Below are positions 6,484 through 16,047 of a stretch of DNA of 22,874 bases, piece by piece. Source of the DNA: Desulfuromonadales bacterium C00003107 (GTDB lineage: Bacteria > Desulfobacterota > Desulfuromonadia > Desulfuromonadales > Syntrophotaleaceae); NCBI GenBank assembly GCA_001751225.1, contig MAXT01000047.1, positions 1 through 22,874 of the forward strand, written 5' to 3'. The number at the start of each line of letters is the position of its first letter. Positions within the stretch are counted from its first letter, which is position 1. The notes under the pieces were generated by a model, which did no database searches, was not told where the DNA came from, and saw only the letters and a list, made by a program, of their open reading frames with translations. The translations under genes and the position numbers were made by a program.

Positions 6484-8724
6484 TTACTCAATTTCTCCGA
6501 AGGAAAGGTTGAAAATCTCCAGTAGTTCCAAGTTTTGTTTGGATAGCATCATCGCATTGCCGACGATTGCATAGTAGAGGATGCTCAGGCGGGTCTTGGA
6601 AGCGCTGTCGTAGATGCGAGCGACTTGTTTGACATTGAGCTCGGCAGCAAGATCCCGTAATCGGCTATCTTTTTCGGCCAGGCTATTGAGGTTGGCAGTC
6701 TGCCGGCGGTTAAAGGTTTCTTCCACTTCAAGCAGAATTTCGGAAAGCAACTCCCGTACCTGCTCCAATTCTTCAATTTGTACCGGAAGTAGCCCTTTGT
6801 GATGATTGCCCATATGAGTATAGGCACGAAGCACGATATCCCGGTGACCATCGGTAAGTTTTTGTAGGCGACGGACAGTCTGTGGATACTTGTGGGAAAC
6901 ATCCAGCTCTCGCTGATCGAGCAGGCGCATCGCTTTGAAGACATTGGCGCTGATGATGTTGGACCATCTCTGGATTTTGCTCACTCTTTTGCGCTCTACT
7001 CGCAGCCTGTCCATGTTCTGCTGAAAAAGGGCGTTGAGGGATGCGTCGAGGGATAGACGAATTTCCTTAAGCAAAAAGGCCATATGTTCGAAGGTCGTTT
7101 CGACACTTTCCCGAGGATTCTCGACGGATTTAAGGTTGAAGATCGCTTCTTCCGCTGTCTCTTCGGATAGGGTGCGGTGCTTGCGGTGAGCATTCCAGAT
7201 CAAAGCGCCGGCCAGCGCCAGCAAAAAGAGCACGCCAAAGCCCTTGCCGTAGAAGATGATCGTGGCAAACAGGCCGGCAAAGGTAAAGGCGATAATCGCC
7301 GTCATGAACCAGCCGCCGATAACTGTTAACACGCCGGTTACGCGGTAGACGGCACTTTCCCGGCCCCAGGCCCGGTCGGCAAAGGAGCTGCCCATGGCGA
7401 CCATGAAAGTGACATAGGTAGTTGAGAGAGGAAGCTTGTTGGATGTGGCATAGGAAACGACAGCACTGGCCACCATCAGGTTGACCGAAGCGCGCAACAG
7501 GTCGAAGGAAGGTTTTTCACCAGCATTAAGGGTAGCTGTCGCTGTATTGGAGTCCAGCCGGCGGCTGATAAAGCTACGCAGGGCTCGGGGGACGACGAGT
7601 CGGGCGGTTTCAAAAATGTGCAGCACCAAGCGAACCAGAGCGCGTGAAAGAAAGATCGACTCAAAACGTTCATTGCCTTCATCTTGCTGACTGAGGCTAA
7701 GTTCCGTTTCGGAGACTCGGCGTGATTTTTTTGATAACCACAGGGTCAGGACCATGATAAGCCCGGCCAACAGAAGGAACAGGGTGTTCGCCTGGGCCTT
7801 CATACCCAGGGCGCCCATGGTCGCGGTGAGGGGGGTGGCGGTGGCCATGGCAGTTTTATAGGCCTGGAACCCGGCCATGGGGACGCCAATGAAGTTCACC
7901 AGGTCGTTGGCGGCAAAGGCCATGGCCAGAGCAAAGGTGCCGACTAATACAATGGGCTTGAGAATATTGAATTTGAGCATTTGTAGAATTTGCAGAAGAA
8001 TAACAGAAGCAATAAAGATGATCAGCAGAAGCAGCAGGGTGTTCCCCTTGATCCAAGCAATGTTAGCCTTAGTCATGAAGGAAGCCCCCTTGGCTCCTTT
8101 GACCAGGATAAAGTAGGTGATAGAGGACATTGCTACACCACCCCACAGGGCTCCATACCGCTTGATTCGCTTCTGGTAGTCAAAAGTGAAGAGCAGGCGG
8201 GTTAAGAGCTGGACAATGGCACCCAATACAAAAGAAACTGCCACTGAGAGCAAAATTCCCATGATGATCGTGATTGCTTTGGCCGAGTTGATGTACAGGG
8301 CGATGTTAGCGAAGCTCTCACCGGCTTGCATGATCTTGAGTAATGATACAGCCACAGCGGCACCGAGCAATTCGAAGACCACGGATACCGTGGTGGAGGT
8401 GGGCAGGCCGTAGGTATTAAAAAGGTCAAGCAGGATGATATCAGTGATCATTACCGCCAGAAAAATGGTCAGCAGCTCTGGCATAGTGAAGTACTGAGGA
8501 TGAAAAATCCCCTTGCGGGCCACCTCCATCATGCCGCTGGAGAAGGTTACGCCGGCAATAATTCCTGCGCTGGCGATGATCATGATGGTCGCCCTCGGTG
8601 CTACCCGCGAGCCGATGGATGAATTGAGGAAGTTGACCGCGTCATTGCTGACTCCGACCATGATGTCCAAAATTGCGATCACGGCGAGGAGACCGACCCC
8701 GATTAGAAGAAGTTCAGTGCTCAT
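6484..8724 (-). CDS. PiT-family inorganic phosphate transporter with PhoU-like C-terminal domain
   Basis: A 746-residue inner-membrane protein. PiT carriers (PF01384) move phosphate or metal-phosphate with a cation. Both halves of the duplicated signature are visible: GVSNDAVNFLNSSIGSR (24-40) and FAANDLVNFIGVPMAG (270-285). PTSTTVSVVFELLGA (108-122) and PLSTTYVTFMVAMGSSFAD (432-450) mark the paired membrane cores. A charged loop (about 331-400) separates them. Residues about 520-746 are soluble, helical and charged, resembling the PhoU-like domains that accompany PiT proteins, here fused to the carrier. This makes it longer than E. coli PitA (about 500). It starts at ATG 8724 with AAGGA about 12 bases upstream. 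The single-gene unit ends at the terminator at 6405-6446. No Pho box was recognised. Confidence 0.9.
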   Translation of the reverse strand: MSTELLLIGVGLLAVIAILDIMVGVSNDAVNFLNSSIGSRVAPRATIMIIASAGIIAGVTFSSGMMEVARKGIFHPQYFTMPELLTIFLAVMITDIILLDLFNTYGLPTSTTVSVVFELLGAAVAVSLLKIMQAGESFANIALYINSAKAITIIMGILLSVAVSFVLGAIVQLLTRLLFTFDYQKRIKRYGALWGGVAMSSITYFILVKGAKGASFMTKANIAWIKGNTLLLLLIIFIASVILLQILQMLKFNILKPIVLVGTFALAMAFAANDLVNFIGVPMAGFQAYKTAMATATPLTATMGALGMKAQANTLFLLLAGLIMVLTLWLSKKSRRVSETELSLSQQDEGNERFESIFLSRALVRLVLHIFETARLVVPRALRSFISRRLDSNTATATLNAGEKPSFDLLRASVNLMVASAVVSYATSNKLPLSTTYVTFMVAMGSSFADRAWGRESAVYRVTGVLTVIGGWFMTAIIAFTFAGLFATIIFYGKGFGVLFLLALAGALIWNAHRKHRTLSEETAEEAIFNLKSVENPRESVETTFEHMAFLLKEIRLSLDASLNALFQQNMDRLRVERKRVSKIQRWSNIISANVFKAMRLLDQRELDVSHKYPQTVRRLQKLTDGHRDIVLRAYTHMGNHHKGLLPVQIEELEQVRELLSEILLEVEETFNRRQTANLNSLAEKDSRLRDLAAELNVKQVARIYDSASKTRLSILYYAIVGNAMMLSKQNLELLEIFNLSFGEIE

Positions 8725-9146
8725 GATTTTTGTACTGTCCTTTCCACCTTCGTTACGTTTTCATTCAGGCGCTTAACTTCATAGGAAATGAGGTGGGCAC
8801 CAGATTGGAAAACAACCGTGTTTTGTGGCCTTGGTACAGTGGGGCAGGGTCAGGTGACCTCTTGCCACCAAATAAATACAGCGCAGTTACAAGCCTTTGC
8901 GCGGTCTGTATTGTGCTTCAAAACTAAAAAATTCGACGGATACTAGCATGACCATGGCTGACACAAAAAGCACCATTTTTATTAAAGGAGAATTGTTAGG
9001 TTATATTAGGGGATGGTTTTATTTTTTTAACAATTGTACACATTATTTATGGACCGGTCATTGCCTTTTGATAGTTTGCCTTGACTGGTTTTCTCTCGAC
9101 CAGGGTTGTCGGTGTGCTTATCAGTGAGCGAAAGGATGGTTTCCCG
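8725..9146. other. divergent intergenic region between the phosphate transporter and unknown gene 1
   Basis: About 420 bp. It must hold the transporter promoter (minus) and probably that of the unknown gene (plus). A near-palindrome GGTCAGGTGACC (8848-8859) is a possible operator. The section 8980-9055 is strongly AT-rich (TTATTTTTTTAACAATTG). An AAAGGAG at about 8985 precedes an in-frame TTG that opens a 44-codon reading frame ending at 9127. Its translation (cysteine- and tryptophan-rich) resembles no family I know, so I do not call it a gene. Confidence 0.4.
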
Positions 9147-9584
9147 GTGAAAAACCTTAGCGAAGATAAAGTTTGTCAGCTGGCCATGAGTCCCCTCTAT
9201 GTTCTGTATTTGGTGGTTTCGGAGCACATTGCGCCGGAGCAGATATCCGAACGCCATATTGTACGGTCTGTTGAATGCGGTCTCAAATGGCAACTGTCCC
9301 TAAGCGAGGGCATATTTGAACTGTTGCGATCAAATCTGCACGAATTTCATGAAAAGTTTCCCCGCGATTATACTGAGCAGGGCAGGGAGCGCTGGCGGGC
9401 TGAATTATTATCAGCAAAGGATGTTTTCGATATTATTGCTGCTCCACCTGTCATGATCGCTGATTTTAAGGAAGCTCTTACTGGTCTGGTAAAGTTTGTT
9501 GCCAGGGGAGGGGCATTTCGGCAGAAGCTTCAGAATCCTGCCATGCAGCGGCAGGCCGAATGGGTTGAGGGAGTGCTTGCTTAG
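9147..9584 (+). CDS. hypothetical protein 1 (unrecognised, 145 residues)
   Basis: I do not recognise this protein. With the GTG start at 9147 (AAGGATGG seven bases upstream) it has 145 residues and begins MKNLSEDKVCQLAMSPLYVL. It looks soluble and mostly helical, with alternating hydrophobic and charged positions throughout and no signal peptide, transmembrane span or metal motif. The continuous reading frame extends upstream to 9081, but no ribosome-binding site supports a start there. The next gene begins 32 bp downstream on the same strand, so the two are probably co-transcribed. Base composition is lower in GC than the phoH operon. Coding status is supported by the frame length and the good start; function is unknown. 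Confidence 0.65.
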   Translation: MKNLSEDKVCQLAMSPLYVLYLVVSEHIAPEQISERHIVRSVECGLKWQLSLSEGIFELLRSNLHEFHEKFPRDYTEQGRERWRAELLSAKDVFDIIAAPPVMIADFKEALTGLVKFVARGGAFRQKLQNPAMQRQAEWVEGVLA

Positions 9585-9616
9585 CCATCCTATAAGGTTT
9601 TGCGAATGCATCAAGG

Positions 9617-9922
9617 TTGAAGGATCTTTTTCTTAAAGAGAGCTTCAATGATGTCGATGGTGTTTTCGACTTCGTATTGATCGATCGGGAAACCAGTAAG
9701 CCCGGATCCTCGCGTTTTACAAAGAAACGTTTCCTGGAGACTCTGGCGCGAACTGCTCGTCGTACTTTACGCGATGGTTATGCCCTGGGACGAGGAGAGA
9801 TTCGCAGCTTTTGCAGTGGATATAATCGGGCCGTTGGCCAGAGATTATGCTTGAGTTACACCGTCCTGCGTAAAGAGCTATTTTCCGCATATCGGGAAGA
9901 AATGAAGCGTTCCAGAAGGTAA
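9617..9922 (+). CDS. hypothetical protein 2 (unrecognised, basic, about 101 residues)
   Basis: I do not recognise this protein. The frame opens after a TAA at 9593-9595, and the only usable early start is TTG at 9617. The start is weak: AAGG abuts it directly. A five-codon frame, ATG CAT CAA GGT TGA (9606-9620), ends overlapping this TTG, which could allow re-initiation. The product is small and basic toward the C-terminus (FTKKRFLETLARTARRTLRD; ending EEMKRSRR), with no membrane span. It could bind nucleic acid, but only the charge suggests that. It follows hypothetical protein 1 by 32 bp and is followed by the long palindrome at 9963-10002. Confidence 0.5.
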   Translation: MKDLFLKESFNDVDGVFDFVLIDRETSKPGSSRFTKKRFLETLARTARRTLRDGYALGRGEIRSFCSGYNRAVGQRLCLSYTVLRKELFSAYREEMKRSRR

Positions 9923-9962
9923 AACGTTTGGCATGACGCCGGGGGGAAGGATTTTCTGGAGG

Positions 9963-10006
9963 ACGGCCAAGGTCCTGCTGCATGCAGCAGGACCTTGGCC
10001 GTTTTG
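9963..10006 (+). terminator. 40-nt perfect palindrome, terminator between convergent genes
   Basis: From 9963 to 10002 the sequence is a perfect palindrome: ACGGCCAAGGTCCTGCTGCA followed by its exact reverse complement. This can form a stem of about 18 bp around a minimal loop. On the plus strand it is followed by TTTT, so it should terminate the two hypothetical genes. On the minus strand it lies just past the enolase stop but lacks a T-run. Confidence 0.8.
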
Positions 10007-10019
10007 AAGTGTTCTTGGT

Positions 10020-11324
<1,305 letters not shown>

Positions 11325-11371
11325 TTATTTAAATTAAAAAATACTCCGGCCAGCGGCCACACAAGTGCGTA

Positions 11372-11399
11372 TATATAGCACAGGATAGGTAAATTGAAA
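11372..11399 (-). promoter_or_regulatory. candidate enolase promoter
   Basis: On the minus strand TTTCAA (11394-11399) is separated by 16 bases from TATATA (11372-11377), about 60 bp before the enolase start. The -10 is good and the -35 is a weak match. Confidence 0.3.
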
Positions 11400-11441
11400 G
11401 AAAATTTTCCCGGCCCTGTATCGGGCTAGTTGCAAAAAGGA

Positions 11442-11470
11442 TTGATTTTACACGGTGGCAGTGCTATGAA
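11442..11470 (+). promoter_or_regulatory. candidate promoter of the phoH-lnt operon
   Basis: TTGATT (11442-11447), a 17-base spacer, then TATGAA (11465-11470), each 4/6 to the sigma-70 consensus with ideal spacing. A transcript would start near 11477, giving a leader of about 30 nt before phoH. Confidence 0.35.
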
Positions 11471-11505
11471 GAGGCCAGCAACTACACCCAAAAAAGGACC
11501 CTTTT

Positions 11506-12522
11506 TTGAGTAACGGAATTATCCGAGGGAGTTTTAGCGCCGACGATCAACAACTGGCCAATCTCCTGTTCGGTCAAGCGAATAAACATCTTAAGCAGAT
11601 CGAAAAAACCCTGGGAGTCTCCATCAACTCCAAGGGTTTCGATCTTTCTATTCAGGGCGATCCGGCTCAGGTCGAGTTGACCCAGCGTCTGCTGGGGGAG
11701 TTGTACGGCCTGTTGCGTCAGGGTTTTCCTCTCTATCCCACCGATATCGATTATGCGGTGCGGATTCTTAGCGCCGATTCTCGGGCGCGTCTCGGTGACA
11801 TCTTTCTCGATACCATCTGTGTTTCCGCCCGCAAGAAGCGCATTGCGCCAAAAAGCTTGGCTCAAAAGAACTATATCGATGCCATTCGCGACAATGATGT
11901 GGTGTTCGGTATCGGCCCAGCAGGCACCGGCAAGACCTATCTGGCCATGGCCATGGCAGTCTCCTTTTTGCTTAAAAAGGAAGTGGCCCGCATCGTCTTG
12001 GTGCGGCCGGCGGTGGAGGCCGGCGAGCGGCTCGGTTTTCTACCCGGCGATATTGCCGAAAAGATCAATCCCTACTTGCGCCCTCTGTATGATGCTTTGT
12101 TTGATATGATGGAGTACGAAAAGGGTCAGGAACTAATCGAGAAGGGAATTATTGAGGTGGCGCCGTTGGCTTTCATGCGCGGTCGCACCCTTAACGACGC
12201 CTTTGTAATACTCGACGAGGCTCAGAACACCACCATAGAACAGATGAAGATGTTTTTGACCCGGCTCGGTTTCGGTAGCCGGGCGGTTATTACCGGAGAC
12301 ATTACCCAGATTGATCTGCCGGTTGCTCGGAATTCCGGCTTGATCGATGCTACCCGCGTACTGCACGGTACTGACGGGATTTGTTTTACTCATTTTACTG
12401 ATCGTGACGTGGTTCGGCATCCCATCGTCCAGGCCATTGTACAGGCCTATCAGCGTTCTTCTTCTGCCGCGGAACAGCGTCAATCCAGCGCCTCCGACTC
12501 TAGAAAGACCAATGACCAGTAA
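11506..12522 (+). CDS. phoH: PhoH family ATPase
   Basis: A 338-residue cytoplasmic P-loop ATPase of the PhoH/PhoL (YbeZ) type. The N-terminal 110 residues resemble a KH-like RNA-binding region. The ATPase core has Walker A GIGPAGTGKT (135-144), Walker B FVILDEAQN (233-241) and the family segment FMRGRTLNDAFVI. PhoH-like proteins neighbour ybeY in very many genomes and are thought to act in RNA metabolism, although the exact role is unsettled. The start is TTG at 11506, with AAGGA 7-8 bases upstream. No ATG is placed to give the conserved N-terminus. It is the first gene of the operon, and its last 11 bases overlap the next gene. The last 20 residues are Ser/Gln-rich and poorly conserved. Confidence 0.95.
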   Translation: MSNGIIRGSFSADDQQLANLLFGQANKHLKQIEKTLGVSINSKGFDLSIQGDPAQVELTQRLLGELYGLLRQGFPLYPTDIDYAVRILSADSRARLGDIFLDTICVSARKKRIAPKSLAQKNYIDAIRDNDVVFGIGPAGTGKTYLAMAMAVSFLLKKEVARIVLVRPAVEAGERLGFLPGDIAEKINPYLRPLYDALFDMMEYEKGQELIEKGIIEVAPLAFMRGRTLNDAFVILDEAQNTTIEQMKMFLTRLGFGSRAVITGDITQIDLPVARNSGLIDATRVLHGTDGICFTHFTDRDVVRHPIVQAIVQAYQRSSSAAEQRQSSASDSRKTNDQ

Positions 12523-14926
12523 CGACCGCAAACAGGAAGGTGCTTCCCGTAAGGGACGGCGTTCCTTTGTCCTGCATCCGTCTATCAAGGAAGCTTTTTC
12601 AGATCATCAGCAGCGTTATCTGCTTATGGTTCTTCTTGCCCTTGTTCTGACGGTTATTATTATCCCAAAGGGTGGGTTCGTCCCAGGCTATTATTCGCCT
12701 GGCGATATAGCGTCAAGGAATATCAAAGCGCCTCGGGACCTGTTGATTCCCGACCAGCCCTTAACCGAAAAGAAACGCCAGACCGCGGCTCAAGCCGTTG
12801 TGCCTCTGTATGATTTCGATCCGCGGACCACTGTGGAGCTGACTGAACGCCTGACGGTACTGTTGGCCGAGGCCAGCGATGTGTTAGAAAAAGGCTCGGT
12901 CGAAGGTGAGCTGACCAAGGACAATGACCATGCGTTATTGGCCGACCTGAGTAGCGATCAGCTTAAGCTGATGGCCAGACTGGCCGACCGGCCCGCTATC
13001 GGTGCCCTGTTGCACCAATTGGTGGCGCCGATCATGGCCCGTCTCACCGTTGGCAACAAGCAGGTTTTTGAGTCAGGCTGGGGCGGCGGCATTGTAGTTC
13101 GCAATCTCGTCAGCCAGAAAGAGCAAACTCTTCAGGAGGCCGGACAGGTGATCGGTATCGGTGACGCTCACGATCTGTTGGCCGCTCGCCTGCAGCAGAG
13201 TAGTGACTGGAATAATGCCGAGAAGGATTTGCTGCTGGATCTGATTAAGGGTTTGATGCGACCGAATCTGACTTTTAATCAGAGCAAGACGGAGGAGGCG
13301 CGGAGTTTGGCCCGCGAACAGGTCAAACCGGTGCTGTTCCAAGTAAAAAAGGGTGAAATGGTCGTGCGGGAAGGGGCGCGGGTCAATGAAGATCAGATCC
13401 GCAAGCTCAAGGCCCTGCGTGGCATCAGCGGAGGTTATCGCGGTTTGCTGAACGGTGCCGGCCTGCTGATCGGTATCTTATTGTTGTTGTTTGTTGGCCA
13501 TCGCTACGCCAGGTGTAATATCAGTAAATACCGACCCAATACCCGGGATATTCTCTTTCTGGTGATGGTTTTTGTGGGACTGTTCATTTTGGTTAAACTG
13601 GCCATTTTTATCTGTACAGCCATGGAAACAGCTTTTCCCTACATCGATTCTACCAGCTATTACTATGTTTTCCCCTTTGCAGTCGGGGCCATGCTGGTGC
13701 GCATCGTGCTCAATTCCGAAGTGGCGCTGGTCTTTTCTTTGATCTTTGCCGTCCTGATCGGGATCATGTTCGGCAACAACCTCTATATCACTCTCTATGC
13801 CCTGATCGGCAGCTTGACTGCGGCCCATTTTGTTCGCCATTGTCTGGTGCGCAGTACCCTTTATCAGGCCGGCCTGCAACTGTCGCTGGTCAATACACTG
13901 CTGGTGCTGAGTATCCATCTTATGGCCGGCCATGGTCTCAACAGCCAATTGCTCTACAAGGCCGGATTCGGTCTCGCTGGCGGTTTTATCTGTGCGATGC
14001 TCGTCACAGGCTTGGTGCCCTTGGCGGAGAGCTTGTTCAAGTACACCACTGACATTAAGCTTCTTGAGTTGGCCAACATGAATACTCCGGCGCTGCGCGA
14101 ACTGATGATTCAGGCGCCAGGCACCTATCATCATTCCATTATTGTCGGTAATCTTGCCGAGGCGGCTGCCGAAACCATCAGCGCCAATCCTCTTATGGCT
14201 CGGGTGGCGGCGTATTATCATGATATCGGCAAGGTTCGTAAGCCTCTTTATTTTGTCGAAAATATAGGTGTGCAGGAGAATCGGCATGACAAGTTGTCGC
14301 CGTCCATGAGTGCTTTGATTCTCATGTCCCATGTCAAGGACGGTGTCGATGCGGCTCGTGCAAACAAGCTCGGCGAGGATTTAGTTGATATTATTCGTCA
14401 GCATCACGGTACGGCTCTGATAAAGTTCTTTTATGACAAGGCTAAGAAACAGTCCAGTTCCGGAGCGCAACAGGTCGATGAGTGCGATTATCGTTATCCC
14501 GGCCCCAAGCCTCAGACCCGTGAAGCGGCCTTGATCATGCTGGCCGATGCGGTGGAAGCGGCCAGCCGGACCTTGACCGATCCGACGCCAGCCCGCATTC
14601 AGGGTATGGTGCAAAAGATCATTAACAACATCTTTATCGATGGTCAGCTTGATGAATGTGAATTGACTCTCAAGGATTTGCACAATATCGCCAAGAGCTT
14701 CAATCGCATTCTGTCCGGAATCTTTCACCACCGCATCGATTATCCGGAACCGGTGCACAAAGAGCGGGAAAAAGATCCGAGCAAAAAAGAGGCCACCAAA
14801 AAAGAACAGAGCAAAAGGAAGAGCAGTGACGATTCAACTGGAGAACCGCCAAAAGAACAAACAGATAGAGGAAGCGAGCCTAAAAAAGGTAGCACAGAAG
14901 ATCTTAAACGACTTGGCATGTCCTGA
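12512..14926 (+). CDS. 7TM-HD family phosphohydrolase (PgpH-like)
   Basis: An inner-membrane protein of 804 residues when started at ATG 12512, which overlaps the phoH stop by 11 nt. An upstream in-frame start at 12347 would lie inside phoH and is unlikely. Order: a basic cytoplasmic N-terminus, TM1 about 36-52, an extracytoplasmic 7TMR-HDED-type domain about 53-310, a seven-helix membrane region about 313-510, and a cytoplasmic HD domain about 520-690. The HD domain has H540-H541 (TYHHSIIVGN), H570-D571 (YYHDIGK) and the later IIRQHHGT. A Lys/Glu/Ser-rich tail follows. The Listeria relative PgpH hydrolyses cyclic di-AMP. That activity is plausible here, but it is not shown and no cyclase gene is nearby. 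The last 101 nt also encode the start of ybeY in another frame. Confidence 0.92.
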   Translation: MTSNDRKQEGASRKGRRSFVLHPSIKEAFSDHQQRYLLMVLLALVLTVIIIPKGGFVPGYYSPGDIASRNIKAPRDLLIPDQPLTEKKRQTAAQAVVPLYDFDPRTTVELTERLTVLLAEASDVLEKGSVEGELTKDNDHALLADLSSDQLKLMARLADRPAIGALLHQLVAPIMARLTVGNKQVFESGWGGGIVVRNLVSQKEQTLQEAGQVIGIGDAHDLLAARLQQSSDWNNAEKDLLLDLIKGLMRPNLTFNQSKTEEARSLAREQVKPVLFQVKKGEMVVREGARVNEDQIRKLKALRGISGGYRGLLNGAGLLIGILLLLFVGHRYARCNISKYRPNTRDILFLVMVFVGLFILVKLAIFICTAMETAFPYIDSTSYYYVFPFAVGAMLVRIVLNSEVALVFSLIFAVLIGIMFGNNLYITLYALIGSLTAAHFVRHCLVRSTLYQAGLQLSLVNTLLVLSIHLMAGHGLNSQLLYKAGFGLAGGFICAMLVTGLVPLAESLFKYTTDIKLLELANMNTPALRELMIQAPGTYHHSIIVGNLAEAAAETISANPLMARVAAYYHDIGKVRKPLYFVENIGVQENRHDKLSPSMSALILMSHVKDGVDAARANKLGEDLVDIIRQHHGTALIKFFYDKAKKQSSSGAQQVDECDYRYPGPKPQTREAALIMLADAVEAASRTLTDPTPARIQGMVQKIINNIFIDGQLDECELTLKDLHNIAKSFNRILSGIFHHRIDYPEPVHKEREKDPSKKEATKKEQSKRKSSDDSTGEPPKEQTDRGSEPKKGSTEDLKRLGMS

Positions 14927-15284
14927 CGGTGAACTTTCTGTACTCATCGTCGACGATGCGCAGATTCGCGAGATCAATCGTGACTACCTGCAACGCGACT
15001 GGCCGACCAACGTGATCTCCTTTGCGATGCGTGAAGGAGAAGGCGGTGAAGTTCATCCGGAGTTGCTGGGCGATGTGGTTATTTCAGCCGACACCGCGGC
15101 TCGCGATGCGGCCGAGGCTAACCTGACCTTTGAGAGCGAACTCTATTTTCTGTTGTTGCACGGTATTCTGCACCTATTCGGCTACGACCATGAGCGTGGC
15201 AGCGAGGAAGAAGCCCGCCGCATGGAGGAAATGGAGCGAACCCTGTTTGCCGCTATTCAGACCGAATTTTTAGCGTCCCACTGA
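14826..15284 (+). CDS. ybeY: endoribonuclease YbeY (rRNA maturation factor)
   Basis: A 152-residue zinc-dependent endoribonuclease acting in 16S rRNA 3'-end maturation and ribosome quality control. The zinc motif HGILHLFGYDH is complete, with ligands H112, H116 and H122. The conserved DWPTNVISFAMRE segment (58-70) is also present. The start is GTG at 14826, with AAGGA six bases upstream. This start is needed for the family's first strand, IQLENRQ, so the 101-nt overlap with the HD gene appears real rather than a miscalled start. The gene lies between the HD phosphohydrolase and the lipid kinase/phosphatase, with 8 bp to the latter. Confidence 0.95.
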   Translation: MTIQLENRQKNKQIEEASLKKVAQKILNDLACPDGELSVLIVDDAQIREINRDYLQRDWPTNVISFAMREGEGGEVHPELLGDVVISADTAARDAAEANLTFESELYFLLLHGILHLFGYDHERGSEEEARRMEEMERTLFAAIQTEFLASH

Positions 15285-15292
15285 GGTTAGAT

Positions 15293-15991
15293 ATGAAACC
15301 GACCGGAGTCTGGGCAAGTTTCAATTGTGCCATCGAAGGTATTCTCTGGACGGCCCGTACCCAGCGCCATTTGCGCTACCATCTGCTGGTCGCGCTGGGG
15401 GTGCTGGTGGCCGCGCTGTTTTTCCGCGTGTCCTCTCTGGAATTTATTCTGCTTGTGTTCGGCATGGTGCTGGTGTTTTTCGCCGAACTTCTTAATACCG
15501 CCATCGAGGTGGTGGTGGACATGGTTTCCCCCGAGTATCATCCCTTGGCCCGCCGGGCCAAGGATGTGGCTGCCGGCGCGGTGCTGATGGCCTGCATCGG
15601 TGCGGCGGTCATGGGTTACCTGGCCCTATCTAGTTATTTCTTTACTCCGGAAGTCAAAGGTGTGCCCCTGTTGTCCCAGCCTCCGGGCGATCTGGAGGTT
15701 GTTTCCGTCTTGGTGGTGACTATCCTGGTGGTGTTGCTCAAGGCCCGCACCTCGCAAGGCAGTCCCTTGCACGGCGGCATGCCCAGCGGTCATGCCGCCT
15801 TTGCCTTTTCCGTCGCCACTTCAGCCATTCTGTCCGGAGCAGGACAGCCTCTCAGCCTGCTGGTGCTGGCCATGGCAGTGATGGTCAGTCAGAGCCGGGT
15901 TTATCTGAAAATTCATACTTATATCGAAGTACTGGTGGGGGCGCTGCTGGGTGTGACCGCTACCGCTCTGCTCTATCTCTGTTTTGGCTGA
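15293..15991 (+). CDS. DgkA-PAP2 fusion: diacylglycerol/undecaprenol kinase plus PAP2 phosphatase
   Basis: A 232-residue integral membrane protein joining two lipid-phosphate domains. Residues 1-115 are a DgkA-type kinase with E65-LLNTAIE-VVVD76 and the AKDVAAGAV (89-97) motif. Residues about 130-232 are a PAP2 phosphatase, with a basic K150-A-R152, the PSGH motif (164-167) and SRVYLKIHTYIEV (201-213) carrying S201-R202 and H208. The glutamate at 212 stands where many PAP2 enzymes have aspartate. The likely substrates are undecaprenol or diacylglycerol and their phosphates. One polypeptide would thus both phosphorylate and dephosphorylate membrane lipid carriers. Such fusions occur in related bacteria. 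ATG at 15293 follows GAGG. It is in the operon, 8 bp after ybeY. Confidence 0.9.
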   Translation: MKPTGVWASFNCAIEGILWTARTQRHLRYHLLVALGVLVAALFFRVSSLEFILLVFGMVLVFFAELLNTAIEVVVDMVSPEYHPLARRAKDVAAGAVLMACIGAAVMGYLALSSYFFTPEVKGVPLLSQPPGDLEVVSVLVVTILVVLLKARTSQGSPLHGGMPSGHAAFAFSVATSAILSGAGQPLSLLVLAMAVMVSQSRVYLKIHTYIEVLVGALLGVTATALLYLCFG

Positions 15992-16047
15992 TCAACAGCC
16001 CTGGTTTTTAGATCTGTTTTTTATTGAGTACGAAAGGAGAAGAATCG

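Noticed and set aside
8897..9127. 76-codon plus-strand ORF upstream of hypothetical protein 1
   Set aside because: The start is unsupported. A later TTG has an AAAGGAG, but the product is rich in Cys and Trp in AT-rich DNA and resembles nothing known. It overlaps the expected promoter region.
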